From positions 8,346,001 through 8,410,000 of the forward strand of contig CANTUQ010000004.1 of NCBI GenBank assembly GCA_947683425.1: a stretch of 64,000 bases of DNA, given 5' to 3'. The position numbers and the translations under genes were made by a program. Every line of letters begins with the position of its first letter. Position 1 is the first letter of the stretch. Positions 10,810 through 23,898 of this stretch are shown in pieces. A model generated the notes under the pieces. It did no database searches. It saw only the letters and a program-made list of their open reading frames with translations, and had not been told where the DNA came from. Source of the DNA: Excoecaria cochinchinensis (Eukaryota > Streptophyta > Magnoliopsida > Malpighiales > Euphorbiaceae).

Positions 10810-11348
10810 CATTCCTTTCTTCCTCTCCAAGCTTTTCTCTCTGTGTTTTCTCTCTTTTCAATTCAGCTCTCTCCAATAATTCTCTCCCCTTTTTATTTTT
10901 CAAAATCCTCTTTTTTTTATCTCCGAGAAGATTAAATCTTTCCTTTTCCCAAATCCAGCCATAAACCATCGTTTTTTAACCAAATCCTCGAAATAATGGA
11001 ACAAGGAGTGCTGGTGGCATGGAGAGCGTGAGGCAGGTAAGATCTGCCACACGTTACCTCTTACCAAGGTGGGAGGTGCCTCATTGCATCTCACAAACAT
11101 GATATGAACGTTAGGTTGCATCTCACGTGGGTGAGATGGGCCTCACACCACAGGCCCTCCAAAAACCTTACTCCCCTCCATTTACTTAATTTTCTATCCC
11201 CCTTTTTATTCTAAAATTAAAAAAAAAACAAAAACATTTTTTTTTGAGGAAACCATCACTTCGATTTGTCTCTTTTGCCCGTGAACAAGCATCATTTGTC
11301 GTCATTGGGTAACTTTGGTCTGGGCTGCCTGAGGACCCGGTGTCTATA
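10810..11348 (-). mobile_element. LTR fragment of element B
   Basis: It starts exactly where A ends and finishes at TGTCTATA, a mutated LTR end. It is followed by a TTGCCCTAGTTTTGGGG polypurine-tract complement, as in A and G. The text before the end (CATCATTTGTCGTCATTGGGTAAC) resembles the end of solo LTR E. A therefore lies inside this LTR, and the remainder is left of the window. Confidence 0.75.
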
Positions 11349-11454
11349 GTTTGCCCTAGTTTTGGGGAACGTAGTGCCTGAGTGCCTAGGTGAGCCAAAC
11401 CTCAAAAAAAGAAAGAAGTGCGTACCTGAGGCAGCCATCTTCTTGAATTGGGCG

Positions 11455-11612
11455 GTGCACCGAGTCTGCACCTGACTTACAAAATGCGAGGGTTGCTCTT
11501 CTGAGCTGCACCGAGTCTGCTCTAGACTTACAAAGTGCGAGGTTGTTCTTCTGAACTGCATCGAGCCTGCTCCAGGCTTACAAAATGCGGGGTTGCTCTT
11601 CTGAGCTGCGAA
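11455..11612. repeat. ~50-bp tandem repeat, about 3 copies, in the B 3' UTR
   Basis: CGAGTCTGC-type units start at 11461, 11512 and 11562, with TTACAAAATGCG and GTTGCTCTTCTGA in each. It is a second, unrelated array next to the 76-bp array. Confidence 0.85.
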
Positions 11613-11619
11613 GTGATAA

Positions 11620-11922
11620 TGCTGTGGTCATGCTAACCCTTCGTGGAATGGTAGTGCCACCATCATGCTAATCCTCCGTGATTTGAAGTGGTAGTGCCTT
11701 GGTCGTGCTAACCCTCCGTGGAGTGGTAGTGCCGCCATTGTGCTAACCCTTCTGAGATATGAAGTGGTAGTGTTGTGGTCGTGCTAACCCTCCGTGGAGT
11801 GATAGTGCTGCCATCGTGCTAACCCTCCTGAGATGTGAAGTGGTAGTGCCGTGGTCGTGTTAACCTTCCATAGAATGGTAGTGCTGCCATCGTGCTAACC
11901 CTCCTAAGATGTGAAGTGGTAG
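11620..11922. repeat. 76-bp tandem array of element B, left part
   Basis: GAAGTGGTAGTG recurs at 11686, 11761, 11837 and 11913 (75-76 bp). Each unit is two ~38-bp halves with TGCTAACCCT. Solo LTR D splits the array at 11922. Confidence 0.9.
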
Positions 11923-12316
11923 TGTAACACCCCCTACGTCCCCGTTGGAAGGACGCGGGTGCGCTACCGACGCTTACTCACATACATGCACACATACGCT
12001 AAGCGAAAGTATACGTTCATGCAAAAACACGAGAAATTAAAAACTTATCTTGAGAAGCAAAACTGGACATACATTAACTCACACACACACAGGCACTAAG
12101 CCGAAACATATACACATGTATACATATGATCATTCAGCGGAAGCATAAAGCGGAGAAATAACTGAAACTTAATTGCATTAAGATCCTTATATAATCAAAA
12201 GGCTACAAATTATAGAAATTAAAATACAGAAGCTAAACATAATAACATAACACTTCTAACTCCTATGTGGTTGACCCTGCAGACGCGCGACTCGAACCGA
12301 ACCATACTTGCCACCT

Positions 12317-12360
12317 GCACGGGAAAAGAGCCCGTGCTAAGCGATAAACGCTTAGTGGGG
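12317..12360 (-). other. Twin stem-loop in the D LTR
   Basis: GCACGGG, a 7-nt loop, CCCGTGC; then CTAAGCG, ATAAA, CGCTTAG. GTGGGG follows. The same pair lies in the C LTRs and in T, with the same loop length in the first hairpin. This is module 1 of the shared layout. Confidence 0.8.
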
Positions 12361-13373
12361 AGAACACACAAGCAAGATGGACGGCCATTCACAATGGTCG
12401 CCAGAGCAAGTTACAGACACAAATGGCATATGCAAATAATCACAACAGATGGATAAACAAGCCTGCATAGGAAATCCTTGCATTCAAAAGTTCATATACA
12501 CATACTTGTACCTATTACCTGAGTGCTCGTCTCAATATCATATTCGTACGAATACTACACTCTTATATCATATTAAGCAAAGCCCCTAGCAGACAAGGGA
12601 TTACAGTAGACACAAATATTCATGTAAAACTACATACAAACTCTCATGCATATAGCTACCGGGACATCAAGGGTCAGTACCCTACCGTGCACAGCCACGA
12701 GAGATAATACACATACGACTATCATGCCAAGTTCTCATGCATTTAACGGAAAACCCAATCACGTACAATACAAATATCAGGCAATACACATCCAACTATC
12801 ATGCCGAGAACGCTAGTTAACTAAACATATTTTTATCATGCCTTGAAATGTAAGTACATGACCATACGCTGAACTCACTACAATAGGAAAACTAGAGAGA
12901 GGAGGCACGTAACATAACACAATATATATAACATTCTAAGGTCAAGAGCACATTCATTACGTATCTTGATTCACATAATTCACTATAACCGTCAAAAGTA
13001 CAAAATCATGTTTGTGCACATGCTTACTAATAATAGCATTCAAAATAGACATAACTAATCGAATTCATGGCATTCAAAAAATCATGGTCACAGTTACGCG
13101 CATCTTAAATTCTCGTACCTATATACACAACCGTTGGCATACAATACATTCACAATATGTTATGCATATACCCATATATGCAGATAAATATATCCAATTC
13201 ACATGTTTAGGTCACACTTAACCCATTCAGAGATTCATAATCACATTCGGATACAAAACCGATTCACATTTCCCGTATCATGCTTAATCGAATATCACAT
13301 TCTCTTGTTCATATTAGGCAAAACAAACGGAATACCTGCTGACTCAAATTAGTGGATAATGATTATACGGACA

Positions 13374-13457
13374 GTACTTTACGGGTACGAGCCGATATAA
13401 ACAGTACTTTACGGGTACGAGCTGATACAGATAGTACTTTACGGGTACGAGCCGATA
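13374..13457. repeat. Three ~34-bp repeats in the D LTR
   Basis: AGTACTTTACGGGTACGAGC occurs three times. Each has the weak dyad GTAC...GTAC. The array lies where C and T carry their small-hairpin arrays (module 2), upstream of a CATGCCTAACTATCC motif. Confidence 0.75.
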
Positions 13458-13900
13458 AAATCAAGATACTTTTAACTTTTGTAAAACATTTCAAAGGGGA
13501 CCTTAACCAAGATCCTTTTACATAAGGGTTCGCGAGGAACCAAACGGCGACCTGATCAGGGTCCAAACGGAAACAGAAACTGCAGCAAAGACTCTATTAG
13601 GCATGCCTAACTATCCACTAAACTGACACTAGCAGGTTATGCATAATCCATTCAATTCATTTCATATTATCCCAAAACACACACACATATATATATATAT
13701 ATCATGTATATATATACATACGTATAAGCATATTCATATCATGGATTCACATACATATAATTTACAACATTGCCCATGCATAATACATCCACATGTGTTA
13801 ACATACTTCATAAAATGGTCCAAGCATAAACCTAAAGGTATCACAAATTCGGAATTCACACATTGGCATCACAAAAGAAAACTCAATTTGGAAAACAGGG

Positions 13901-14180
13901 AGTGTCGCGATCGCGACGGATATCGCGCTCGCGATAGAGGCTACTTGCCCATGTCGCGATTACGGCAACCTTTGCGATCTCGCGAGGGAACTAGGGCATC
14001 TCCCTGTTGCGCTCACGACAGTGAACTGCCAATCCAAACAATTCGGCAACCGATCTCTCTGACGCGCTCGTGACAGAGGCTCTGCTGTATAGATCGGCGG
14101 AGAGCTCGGACGCGTGCGAGGGCTGCTTTCACCGAGCTCTGTCGCGACCTCGTGACGATGTCGTGCTCGCGACAGAGTCG
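13901..14180. repeat. CpG-rich dyad cluster in the D LTR
   Basis: Several palindromes: GTCGCGATCGCGAC at 13904-13917, TATCGCG/CGCGATA just after, and diverged GTCGCGA / TCGCGAC arms up to about 14176. A perfect TGTCGCGATCGCGACA lies further on at 14692-14707. The position matches the 72-bp dyad repeats of C and T, but the sequence is unrelated (module 3). Confidence 0.75.
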
Positions 14181-16141
14181 GGAATTCCAACCCTTACACA
14201 AGAAATCTGCAGAAAATTCCCTCTTAACAACCCCCAAACTCAACCAACGTCAAAACACCAACTTACCTCATCCCCAGCAAGCCACACATCATTGGCAACA
14301 TAAGCACAACATCCGTATCAAGAATTCCAATAAAACATGCCACTAACAATATCCATTTACACAATCTATAATGTCAACACTATTCGCCATTCATCACAAC
14401 CGCACCCATGTTATGCATTCATATATACGGTACAACATGCCTAGGTTACTCATGAGATCAACACATATCCACACTCATCCATAAACCAACCTTCACGGAG
14501 TTATATCTACTATTATTCACTTGTTAAATCACCAATTCTTAATCATACTCATAAGTTTTACCAAAGACAACTACTTATATGGTCATTTAATTACCCTAAA
14601 GATGCATAATAAGCTGAGGGGAAGGCACGGGATTGATCTGGGTCAACCCAGGACTCAAAAATGATGAAATAAAGGCTAATATAGGTTTTTCTGTCGCGAT
14701 CGCGACAAAGGCTCATCTCAGAACCCACAAAAGACTGCTTAAGCCCCAAAACTTGTATTGCCTAAACCGACCTCTAACCCTCATTTTTAGCCAAAACTTC
14801 CTACCGAACAAATGTTCCCTAGGATGTTAGCGTCCAAATGCAATAAATTTAAGATCAAAATGACATGTAGAACTCCAGATATGATCTACACAACCCAGAC
14901 TGTTCAAATAACCCGACTCAAACAGAAACACTACGATTTTATCAAACTTTCAGGATCTTAGAGCAAGAATTAGCCCAAGGTTATTTCTATGACTTTTACA
15001 GATATGAAAGTCATGGTTCTAATGGCTTAAGAATCAAAGGATTTAGAGCTCTATAACTACAGATATGACAAAAGCAATACACGGAGGTCAAAAGAGAACT
15101 AAACAGGATTACTAAAATCACCATAAAACATCAAAATCAAAGAAATCCCCAAACTCATGCATTTCAATGCCAACCCACATATACATTTATTTCAATCAAA
15201 TACATGGATTACTAACACATTTACCAAAAATAGTTCATGCATAAACTCATATCAAACACTCAAATTCCCGGAAAGCAAACAACAATACAAACTCATGATC
15301 CATGGAGAATAGGCAAACACAACTCAAAACTCAAATGTAAAATCAAAGCTCCCAAACCTCAAATTGCCGATGCAATCTTCAACCTTCAAAAGTCCACTTT
15401 CTCTTTTCCGTTAAGCTTGCTCTTGAAACCCAAAGCTTGCACAAACCCAACCAAGAACACATAAATCAAACCAAGCTCAAACATCCAAAACCAGAATTCT
15501 AAGAGCAAAAAAAGATGGAGAAACCAAAACTCAAACACAAGCACTTACATCAAAATCCTTCAAAACTCAACCCTAGCTCAAAGATGGAAGAATACCCACA
15601 AGCAAAACTTGAGAGAGCAGAAAATGGAGGTGAGAAAGAGAGAGAGAGGGCGTGAGAAAAGAGAGGGCAAAACCCAAATGGCTTCTACGGGAAACTCCAA
15701 TCTCCTTCCCTCTCTCTACTTCTTTCAATTCCTCATTCAATGCTCCCACCAACCATTGCCACATGGCAAGCTCCTATTGGACCACAATTCCCACTCACTT
15801 GACTTTTCCACTTTAAGCACCATACACAAACCACACACAACCATGTCTTGAGTAAATATCTTCAAGGCACCAAACACCACTCACACCATATCATTCCTTA
15901 AAACCCACTTACATCCTACTCCCATACATTACAAGCACACACTAGATTAATCCCAAATAACATACCCTACATCCATACACCACCTACACACCTTAATATT
16001 TCTTCTCTTAACCTACTTAATTAATTTCCTTGCACTAAATCCTTAATATCCAAATTTTCCTCTTACATAAATTACGAAAATACCCTTAATACCCGGACTT
16101 ATCGCGCAAAATTCCGACTAGGCCCTTTTTGGGGTGTTACA

Positions 16142-16365
16142 GGTAGTGCCGTGGTCATGCTAACCTTTCGTAGAATGGTAGTTCCGCCACCGTGCTAGCC
16201 CTCCTGAGATGTGAAGTGGTAGTGCTGTGGTCATGCTAACCTTCAGTAGAATGGTAGTGCCGCCATCGTGCTAACCCTCCTGAGATGTGAAGTGGTAGTG
16301 CCGTTGTCGTGCTAACCTTCAATAGAATGGTAGTGACACCATCGTGCTAACCCTCCTGAGATGCC
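16142..16365. repeat. 76-bp tandem array of element B, right part
   Basis: The array resumes right after the D target-site copy. GAAGTGGTAGTG lies at 16213 and 16289, 76 bp apart. Confidence 0.9.
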
Positions 16366-16785
16366 CTCCGTGAGCCCTTTGATTTATTGCCCCCTAAAAG
16401 GTCTTTAGTTGATTTTTGGATTGGTGTTTTGACTAATGTCGTCACTCTCCTTCTGCCAGTGTCTGCATTGAATCTCTCTCACTGCAAAACTAGGAAACCA
16501 AGTATGCAGGAAAAATGATGAGCATGCACGTGAGATGCATGGGTCATGCAAAAATGCAGGATAAAAATTCATCCAAGTGGATTTAGAGGTGACAGCCGGT
16601 TTGGTCGTAATTTGCAGTAGGATCGGTACCCTCTGGAATTGCTTTTGAACTTCATGCCTTTGGGGATTGCAAGGTTCTTGTCTGACACCTGTAGTTAATC
16701 TTTTAAGGTAGTGCGTCCCTTGTGGATTTTCACACTAGCTTTTCTTAGCTGGAAATGCGTCCTTTCGGATTTTCAAATAACCCTA

Positions 16786-19418
16786 TGTGACGCGCGCCGG
16801 ATCCCGAGCGCCGCCCTTTCGGACCGCCCGCACGTGGCCGATCGGGGCATTTGCGGGTCCGTTGACATCTTGCGATAAATCGCAAGTGCGTCTATGTTGG
16901 GCAACAAGGAGGTATCATGGAGTCGCCACTCAATAGAACATTGGGAAAGTTACTCTCGCCTCGGAGAGCCTAAGACTGCGCTTGGTATCCATTTTGGGCC
17001 AGCCAGAGGGGTCTTGGAAGGTAAACCTCTCGCCCTAAGGAGCCTAGGATTAGCGCTAAAGTCACGTGGCACAAAAAAGGTGTCTTGGAGGGTAGACCTC
17101 TAGCCTTTTTGAGCCCAAAGACCAGAGCTGGGTCCGGGATTTCTCATCTATTTCTACCTCGATTATTTTATGATTAAATTTTAATACCATTGATTCGCTC
17201 TCTCTCCACACGATGCAATTAATTGAAAGGCGCATTTATTCACATTTTGAAAGCGGTAAATGAGCAAAATAAATATCGAAAGCGATAAATTACAATAATA
17301 CAAGGAGCAGAATACAACTCCCTCTTGTAAATGTGCGAAGCATACATAAAACGGGTTATTCATTTAATAGTGAGAACATTGGTCCTCGCATGCATATTTA
17401 TTATGAAACAATTTTGATGTGATGATTTATTTGGGTATGAAAAACTAGGACATTGGTCCCATTTTTATTTAGAAAAAATGTCAAGTTAATTAATAAAAAT
17501 GTTTTTGTGATTTTCTTTTTAGCGTGCCTAAATAAAGAATTTTACAAGAAAATTATATGGCAAAATTAAATAAAATATTACAAATCAAATGAGCCGTTTT
17601 GGACCTCCCGATGTACTCGCAAAAACGCCCAAGCGGAAAAAATGAGTTTAGGCATAAAAACAAAATACAATTAAAACAACGTTAGTGATTAAATCAATTC
17701 AATCAATTAAACATACAAAATAATGAATAAAAAATTAAAATAAAATAAGGTGATATAAAAAATATGATAATGGAATCAAAAATATTAACAAACCAAAATA
17801 AAATGAGAAACATGGATTATATGTGATAAATGATTGAATGATGTGATGAAAATAAAATATGACATGTTAATTAATACATGTAAAAATATGCACATGATGA
17901 AAATAATGATGATAAGTGAAAAATAATGAATGAATAAATAAACAAATGATAATAAAATCATGTAACAATGATAAAAATTAGTAAACAAAGGAATGAAAAT
18001 AATAATGATATATAACAAGGTTAATTGATATGTTCATAGTTAATACAAACTATTTACATGGCAAAAAGATTAGTTTAAATTAATTAATTATTTGCATGTT
18101 AAAAATAATGAGGAATCAAAATAAATTATTTATATGTTAGGAATTAAAAAGACAATATTCACATGAATAAAAATCAAATCATATATATAAACAATTAAAT
18201 AGAACAAATATAAGATGAATACAACAAATGAATAGATGAAAACAATAAATAAATCAATAAAAATAATAAAATATATATGAATAAATTAAATAAAAATAAA
18301 ATAAAATAGAAACGGAGCCAAGAATATTTACCCTCAGAATATTGGATTTGATGAAGGAAAAGTGATGATTTTCCGGAGAATTTGCTTGAAAGAATAATTC
18401 AGCAATAAAATTAATTCTCTTTGTTTATGGAGAAAAACAAAGGAATTTATTTGTATGCTTAAGATTAAAAAGAAATTGATGTCAAAATGATGATTAATTT
18501 CTTGTGTTTATGGAGCAAACACAAAGAAATTAATTGGAATAATTAACAATTGAAAATTAATCTTTCAATTTCAATTAAACCTTATTAATTAAAAAGAGAA
18601 AATCTGAAATTTTGAAGAGAAAATAGAAGAGAGGAATTCTGGAAAATTAGGTCTCAAAAATGTGGAGGCTCCCCTTTTTTGATTTCATCCTAAACTATTT
18701 AAAAGATAGGAAATGTTGCCCTAATTTAATTAAGGAAAACAAACCTAATTTTATTCAAATTCCTTTATTTTTGGGGATAAAATCAAGTTTTATTAATTAA
18801 TAATCTATAAAAAATATTTTGGAATTTTATTTGAAGTCAAAAACCCTTAATTTTGGGATAAAAATGGATTTTTGGGTGAAAAAATCGGAAAAAAGGCTGA
18901 AAAAATGGAAAATAGGGTAACAGACTCTATACCGACGGCCAGGATGCCCGTCGCTATAGAGTGGCGGGCGTCGGAGCGACAGCCAGGCGAGAATCACGCG
19001 CGATCCGCGCGCTGGCGCTCGCGCACGAGCGCTCCGTGCGGTGCTCAGCGTGCGCGATGCTGCGCGTGCCTTTAGCGACGCGCAGCATCGGCGACGCTGA
19101 GCGTCGCCTTTGCGCTCACTGCGCGATGGGCGCCTGCGAGCTGGGCGCCAGCGCGCCTGCGCGCTGCCGCGCCCGACACTCGCGGTCCGAATTTTATTTT
19201 ATTTTTTTTTAAATTATAAATTGACTAAAAACACTATAATTTTAAGCCCCCATTTTTCAAAATTAATTTTTTTAAATATTTTTTATTATTTTCTAATTTT
19301 TCACTCTAAAATGCAAATTTGACGAGAAAATCATCACCTTTAACCTTTTAAGCCTGTGAAGGCAATTATCATCATTGGGTAACTTCGATCTAGGCTGACT
19401 CAGGACCCGGTGTCTACA
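16786..19418 (-). mobile_element. E: solo LTR of a Tat-type element, 2633 bp
   Basis: TGTGACGCGCGCC at 16786, TGTCTACA ending at 19418. TSD CCCTA at 16781-16785 and 19419-19423. It interrupts the conserved 3' UTR block of B, which continues directly after it. Its sequence is related to the G LTR (CAACAAGGAGG, CATGGAGTCGCCAC). No internal coding or PBS sequence is present. A GC-rich stretch lies at about 18925-19190. Confidence 0.92.
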
Positions 19419-19423
19419 CCCTA

Positions 19424-20790
19424 TACCTATTTTTTTCCTGGAATGGACCCAACCCACTCCAGCAGCTTTTATTCATTTGTTTTTATTTTGTTTTTCAGAT
19501 TGTAAAGAAGGTTGATGTTGTTGCCAAAAATCTTTCAGGCACGACATGCACTTACATCTTGGATCATAGTTGCATGAGCTTAACTCTTATCATAAAGGTA
19601 TTGTAGGATTGGATTCACAGTTGATAACAGGATGAGTCGGCTGAAAGACCTGAGTGATGAGAGTGGCAGAGGGGAGATAGTAACAATGTGTTAAACAACT
19701 TTGAGTATGCAAAATGAACTGCTCTAATCATATCAACATATTATAGCGTAAATGCACATGTTTCAGTTTGATTTCATTACACATGATCCTTATTTGGCCT
19801 TAATCTCAAAAATACAGAACCTCATCTAATCTCGGGATGGATCTTGAAAACATCAAACTCCTTTTATCAATCAGCCCTTTTTGATTTTCATGATTGAATA
19901 TTTTCTCTCAGCTCTTAATTTTTTTTCTTTGAACGCGGATTCTAGATGCAACGTTGGGGACAAGACTTAACTCAAATGCATGAACGCACTCGTGGCTCCC
20001 CACTTGAGGTTCAAGAAACACCATATGCCTCTTCCTACACATCGAACCTTATTAGAAGGTCATCTCCGCTAATTGGATAAGACTGAACTAAGAATCAAGA
20101 GGTCTTACTTTGGTTTCAACGTTAGGCTTAGGTAGATGGCTGTCAAAGAAGGATCGGGTCGCTAGAAAAAAATGGCCGCAATATTTACTTGACTGATGGA
20201 TGAACCGTTCTCAGCTCAGTTGCATATACAAAGGTATTCTTGAATTTGGGCTTGATAACATTTTAGCTCATCAAGATCAGAATAACAATTAAAAAGGTAA
20301 TCATCGAAACTCGTCAAGTGGTTATTATCTTGAGCTCTATTTCTTTCTTTCTTTCTTTCTTTCTTTCTTTTTTTTTTACCATGCCAAGTTTGTGAATAAT
20401 TAAACCCTCTTCCCTATGTGTAAACTCATCCTTATCTTGGTGAGTTTTGATAGCCCAAAAGATTATCAATGAAGTACATCCGTCCTTATTAAAGCAACCA
20501 TTCTTCTAAGGGGAGATAAAAATAATTTTAGGCGAAGGGTAGTTTCAACATGTGTAACAACAAAATCGGTACGCATTTAGCATACCAAAATAAAGGCTCA
20601 ACGGCCTAGCAAGCGATTGCAAAATAAGGGTAGGAAATGGTCATTTAGAGAACTATACAAAGAAATGGTTGCCTAAATCATTTTCTAGGTTCCGTTTTAT
20701 CCAAGGATCACTTTGATGGGTAATCAGAAAGGTTCTAGTGCTCTTAGTGAGTTTTCATCCAATCCTATAATTGCAACTAGTTTTTCTTTT
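19424..20790 (-). other. Element B internal remnant, non-coding
   Basis: It continues the conserved block (GGACCCAACCCACTCCAGCAG) and carries the TCTAATCTCGGGATGGAT block at about 19815. I see no protein homology. A (TTTC)n microsatellite lies at 20341-20370. Confidence 0.6.
20341..20370. repeat. (TTTC)n microsatellite
   Basis: About seven uninterrupted TTTC units followed by a T run. Confidence 0.9.
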
Positions 20791-20990
20791 ATCACTTTTT
20801 CCTATTTTTATTTTCAGCTCTCAGAATTTTTCTCTCTCCAAGAGTTATATCAGATGATTTCAAGATTTTCTTTGGATTTTCCAAAGTTCCGAGATTAAAT
20901 GTAATCGTATTAATTGAATTAATATCAAAAAATGAATGCATCGTAATCATGAGAAATGAAATCATTAGAGACACTATACAAATACGCAAG
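20790..20990 (-). pseudogene. RT-linker remnant of element B
   Basis: Minus-strand FNLGTLENPKK and a preceding HSFFDINSINT match the linker upstream of RT in H and G. Only this short piece survives. Confidence 0.7.
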
Positions 20991-22484
20991 ATTTTTCATT
21001 TTATTGAAATAACCAACATTGCAAATATTATCATAAAAAGTATTCTTGGAATAAAAAGTAACTAAAAACATATTCTTCTCCTCCGATCATATTCATGGTG
21101 GGGGGACTGCATTTTTATTTGGTCAATCTTTACATTAACATATTATACTACATTTTCGTTTTCATTTTTAACTATGAATGTTAACCTAATTCCTATAGGT
21201 TATTAAACATATCAATAAACCACAAAATAGATAGTCCAGGCACACAATAAAAAGCCACACGCAACACTAAACTTGTGCCAATCTATAATAGTCTATTACA
21301 AACCAGTACCTAAAACCAATATGACATAAGTTCATATACATGCCAAAATACTTAAACTTAACATACATAAATTTCTAACTATATCTTCAAATCTGCTGCC
21401 AAAAATCATGAGGTATGCTATGCTCCAAATCTTAAGGAATACCTACACGCAGTTAAATAAAACTACATGCTGAGCATTAAATATGCCTAGTGGTGATTGT
21501 AATTCCAAGCATTTCCAGTAACTAAATTCACAAGCATAATTATAATACATAAAATAAAATAATCATAATAAAATTAACATATAATTCAAATATCATTTAT
21601 GCATGTAATATTATGCCAAATTACTATTAAATCACTTATTTAAGGGCATATTACCATTAAGTACACATAAAAGTCCATAATTACAATTTTATCCCAAAAC
21701 ATGGCAAATTACAATTGGTCCTCAAACTTTACCAAAATTACAAAAATGCTATTAATTAATTTTATTTATACAATTAATCATTATTTATGTAATGGCGCTA
21801 ACATTGGCTAAGAGGTATTAGTGAATGTCTACAGTGCACTCAGAGTGATCACAGTGTAGAGTAGTGTATTGAGTGATGTTAATAGTAGTGAAGTGAAGAG
21901 TTAAATGTGTTTGAGGTATTGCAATCCCAGGATGGGGGACCACGAGATAGCTATACATCGAACTCGGCGGTCGATTTTTTAAAAAATTATTATTTAATAA
22001 AATCAATCTGTTGGATATCAGGAGTCTAGTGGTGAAATTTGGAGTGAAAATAGAGTCAAATAGGCCTCCGAAAGTCATTTTAAAGTTGACCTCTGGTTCG
22101 GTTCAAATTGAACCAGAGTTTGACCGAGGTTTAAGTGAATTTTTAAAAATAATTATTGAGCTAAAAACGGTATAAAGTGGGACGTGTACAGCCATAAAAT
22201 AATTTTCTGTAATTTTTGATAGCTTTAAAATGGCATTTTATGGCAGAACCGAATGGTTGAATCAAATCGGTTTAAGTGAACATGGCCCCAAATGGACTCC
22301 AATTGAACTAAAAATTTGAAGGGAGGCTATTTTTGAAGTTTTAAGGACAATGGAATTAGTTGGGAGTTAAAATAACTTAAGGAATATAGATACTTTGAAA
22401 TAGTGGAATATTATCGAAAAATCAAAATTTTGGTTCAAACCGGTTGAACCACTTCGGTTGGACCGGTTCGGTTCATTTTCCTAC

Positions 22485-22560
22485 TATATAAGGCAGTAAG
22501 TGGCTAGATTTCTCTAGCGAAATCTCCTCTCCACCGCCTCTCTCTTCTTCCTTCCAAATC
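22485..22560 (+). promoter_or_regulatory. Candidate core promoter in unit F
   Basis: TATATAAGG at 22485-22493 is followed about 30 bp later by a CT-rich stretch (CTCTCCACCGCCTCTCTC), the usual look of a plant TATA promoter and leader. No open frame follows, so it is more likely an LTR promoter than a gene promoter. Confidence 0.4.
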
Positions 22561-23214
22561 GTATGTTATTTCTCATACTTTTCTCTATTTTCCTTCATTC
22601 TGTCTTCAATATTTCTCCAAATCTTAGACTTTCAAACAAATCTCAGTCCCTCTATAACATAAACACAGTAAGTGGAGTCCATTTAGATGATTGAAAGTGA
22701 AGAAAACTAAGTATTCAAAGTTTAGTATCAAATTTGAGGTAAGTGTTTAAGGTATTTTTAAATGGGTTTATTGACTCTTATGGGGGTTTTTAAGGGTGTA
22801 GAGTTCATTTATTATGTTAGTTTGTAAAAAATAAGCATTTTTTTGATGTTTTGTGGGTGTTTATATTTGGCCATGCAAGGAACTCAAGGAGTGGAAGATT
22901 TCTCTTAAAGCTAAGGCATCAAAAAGGACACTTGAGAAGTGCTAAGCAAGGATTTGAGGTTTGTGGTTACAAAATCCTCCTATTTCAATTGATTTTGTTT
23001 GAGTTTTAGGTTATGTATAAGTGTGGGTATGAGATAATAACTTGTTTAATTAAGTCTAACTTGATATTCATGATTAGTGGACTTAAATTAGTGTATAAAC
23101 ATGCTTAGATTAAATTAAAACTTATTGGTATGATATCCTTAAGAGAGGCCGAATGGAACATATTAGGAATTCTTAAAATATTTTGATGTTTAATATATGT
23201 ACGTGATATATAAG

Positions 23215-23898
23215 TAGGGGTGAGCAAAAAAACCGATGGACTCGGTTAACCGAAAAAAAAATTCGAAACCGAACCGATGGACTGGTTAACCGATTGTAAT
23301 GGACCGGTTAATGGTTAGTATTTTGAAAAAACCGATATTAATGGACTGGTTAATGGTTTTTGACTCATGTGACCGGTTAACCGAACCGAAACCGAATTTT
23401 TAGTTAATTTATTAATTTTTTAATAATTTATAACAATTTATCCTAATTAAAGGTGATAATGTACTTTTTTTTCATTATACTAATTATTTTAAAATTTTTA
23501 AGTTTTTTTAATTGGCTATTAGTAAGTATAACAATTTATCTAATTAAAAGTGATTATGCACCGATTAATATATTTACTTATTAAATATTAATTTTTTAAA
23601 ACAAATTTGCTTATATCCACCAAATATTTTTATTTTAATAACAATAATGTTATATTATAGTGAAAAAATTTTAATTTTTAAGTATCTTGAACATTTTAAT
23701 TTTATTTATGAATATATTTATAATTATAATGGTTAACCGAAAAATATTGGGTAACCGAACCGAAAATCCGAAACCGATGGACTGGTTAACCGATGGTAAT
23801 GGACTGGTTAATGGACTGGAATTTCAAAAAACCGATATTAATGGACTGGTTAATGGACTAGGGCTAATGGACCGGTTAACCGACCATGCTCACCCCTA
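23215..23898. mobile_element. hAT-type MITE, 684 bp
   Basis: Terminal inverted repeats TAGGGGTGAGCA and TGCTCACCCCTA. Perfect 8-bp TSD TATATAAG at 23207-23214 and 23899-23906, typical of hAT. The interior is dense in GGTTAACCG and GATGGACTGGTTAA repeats in both orientations near both ends, which resemble subterminal transposase sites. No transposase is encoded. Confidence 0.93.

Larger units (their letters stand above)
11923..16141 (-). mobile_element. D: solo LTR of a chromovirus-type element, 4219 bp
   Basis: It begins TGTAACACCCCCTACG and ends GGGGTGTTACA in + coordinates. The 5-bp TSD GGTAG is at 11918-11922 and 16142-16146. Both ends resemble the C LTR: GTTGGAAGG near one end, and AATTACGAAAATACCC with ATTCCGACNAGGCCC near the other. 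I found no PBS, polypurine tract or internal LTR border, so it is a solo LTR left by unequal recombination. It is unusually long compared with the 2.5-kb C LTR. Confidence 0.85.
11349..21110 (-). mobile_element. Element B internal region, broken by D and E
   Basis: Old minus-strand Tat element. Its 3' UTR arrays (11455-11922, 16142-16365), conserved block (16706-16785 plus 19424-19470), the TCTAATCTCGG block (about 19815) and an RT-linker remnant (about 20790-20960) lie in the same order as in A. No gag, PBS or 5' LTR is seen on the right. Homology fades near 21110, so B is truncated. Confidence 0.7.

Noticed and set aside
11923..16141. D as a full element with two LTRs
   Set aside because: I found no internal LTR border, PBS or polypurine tract, and both ends fit one long LTR.
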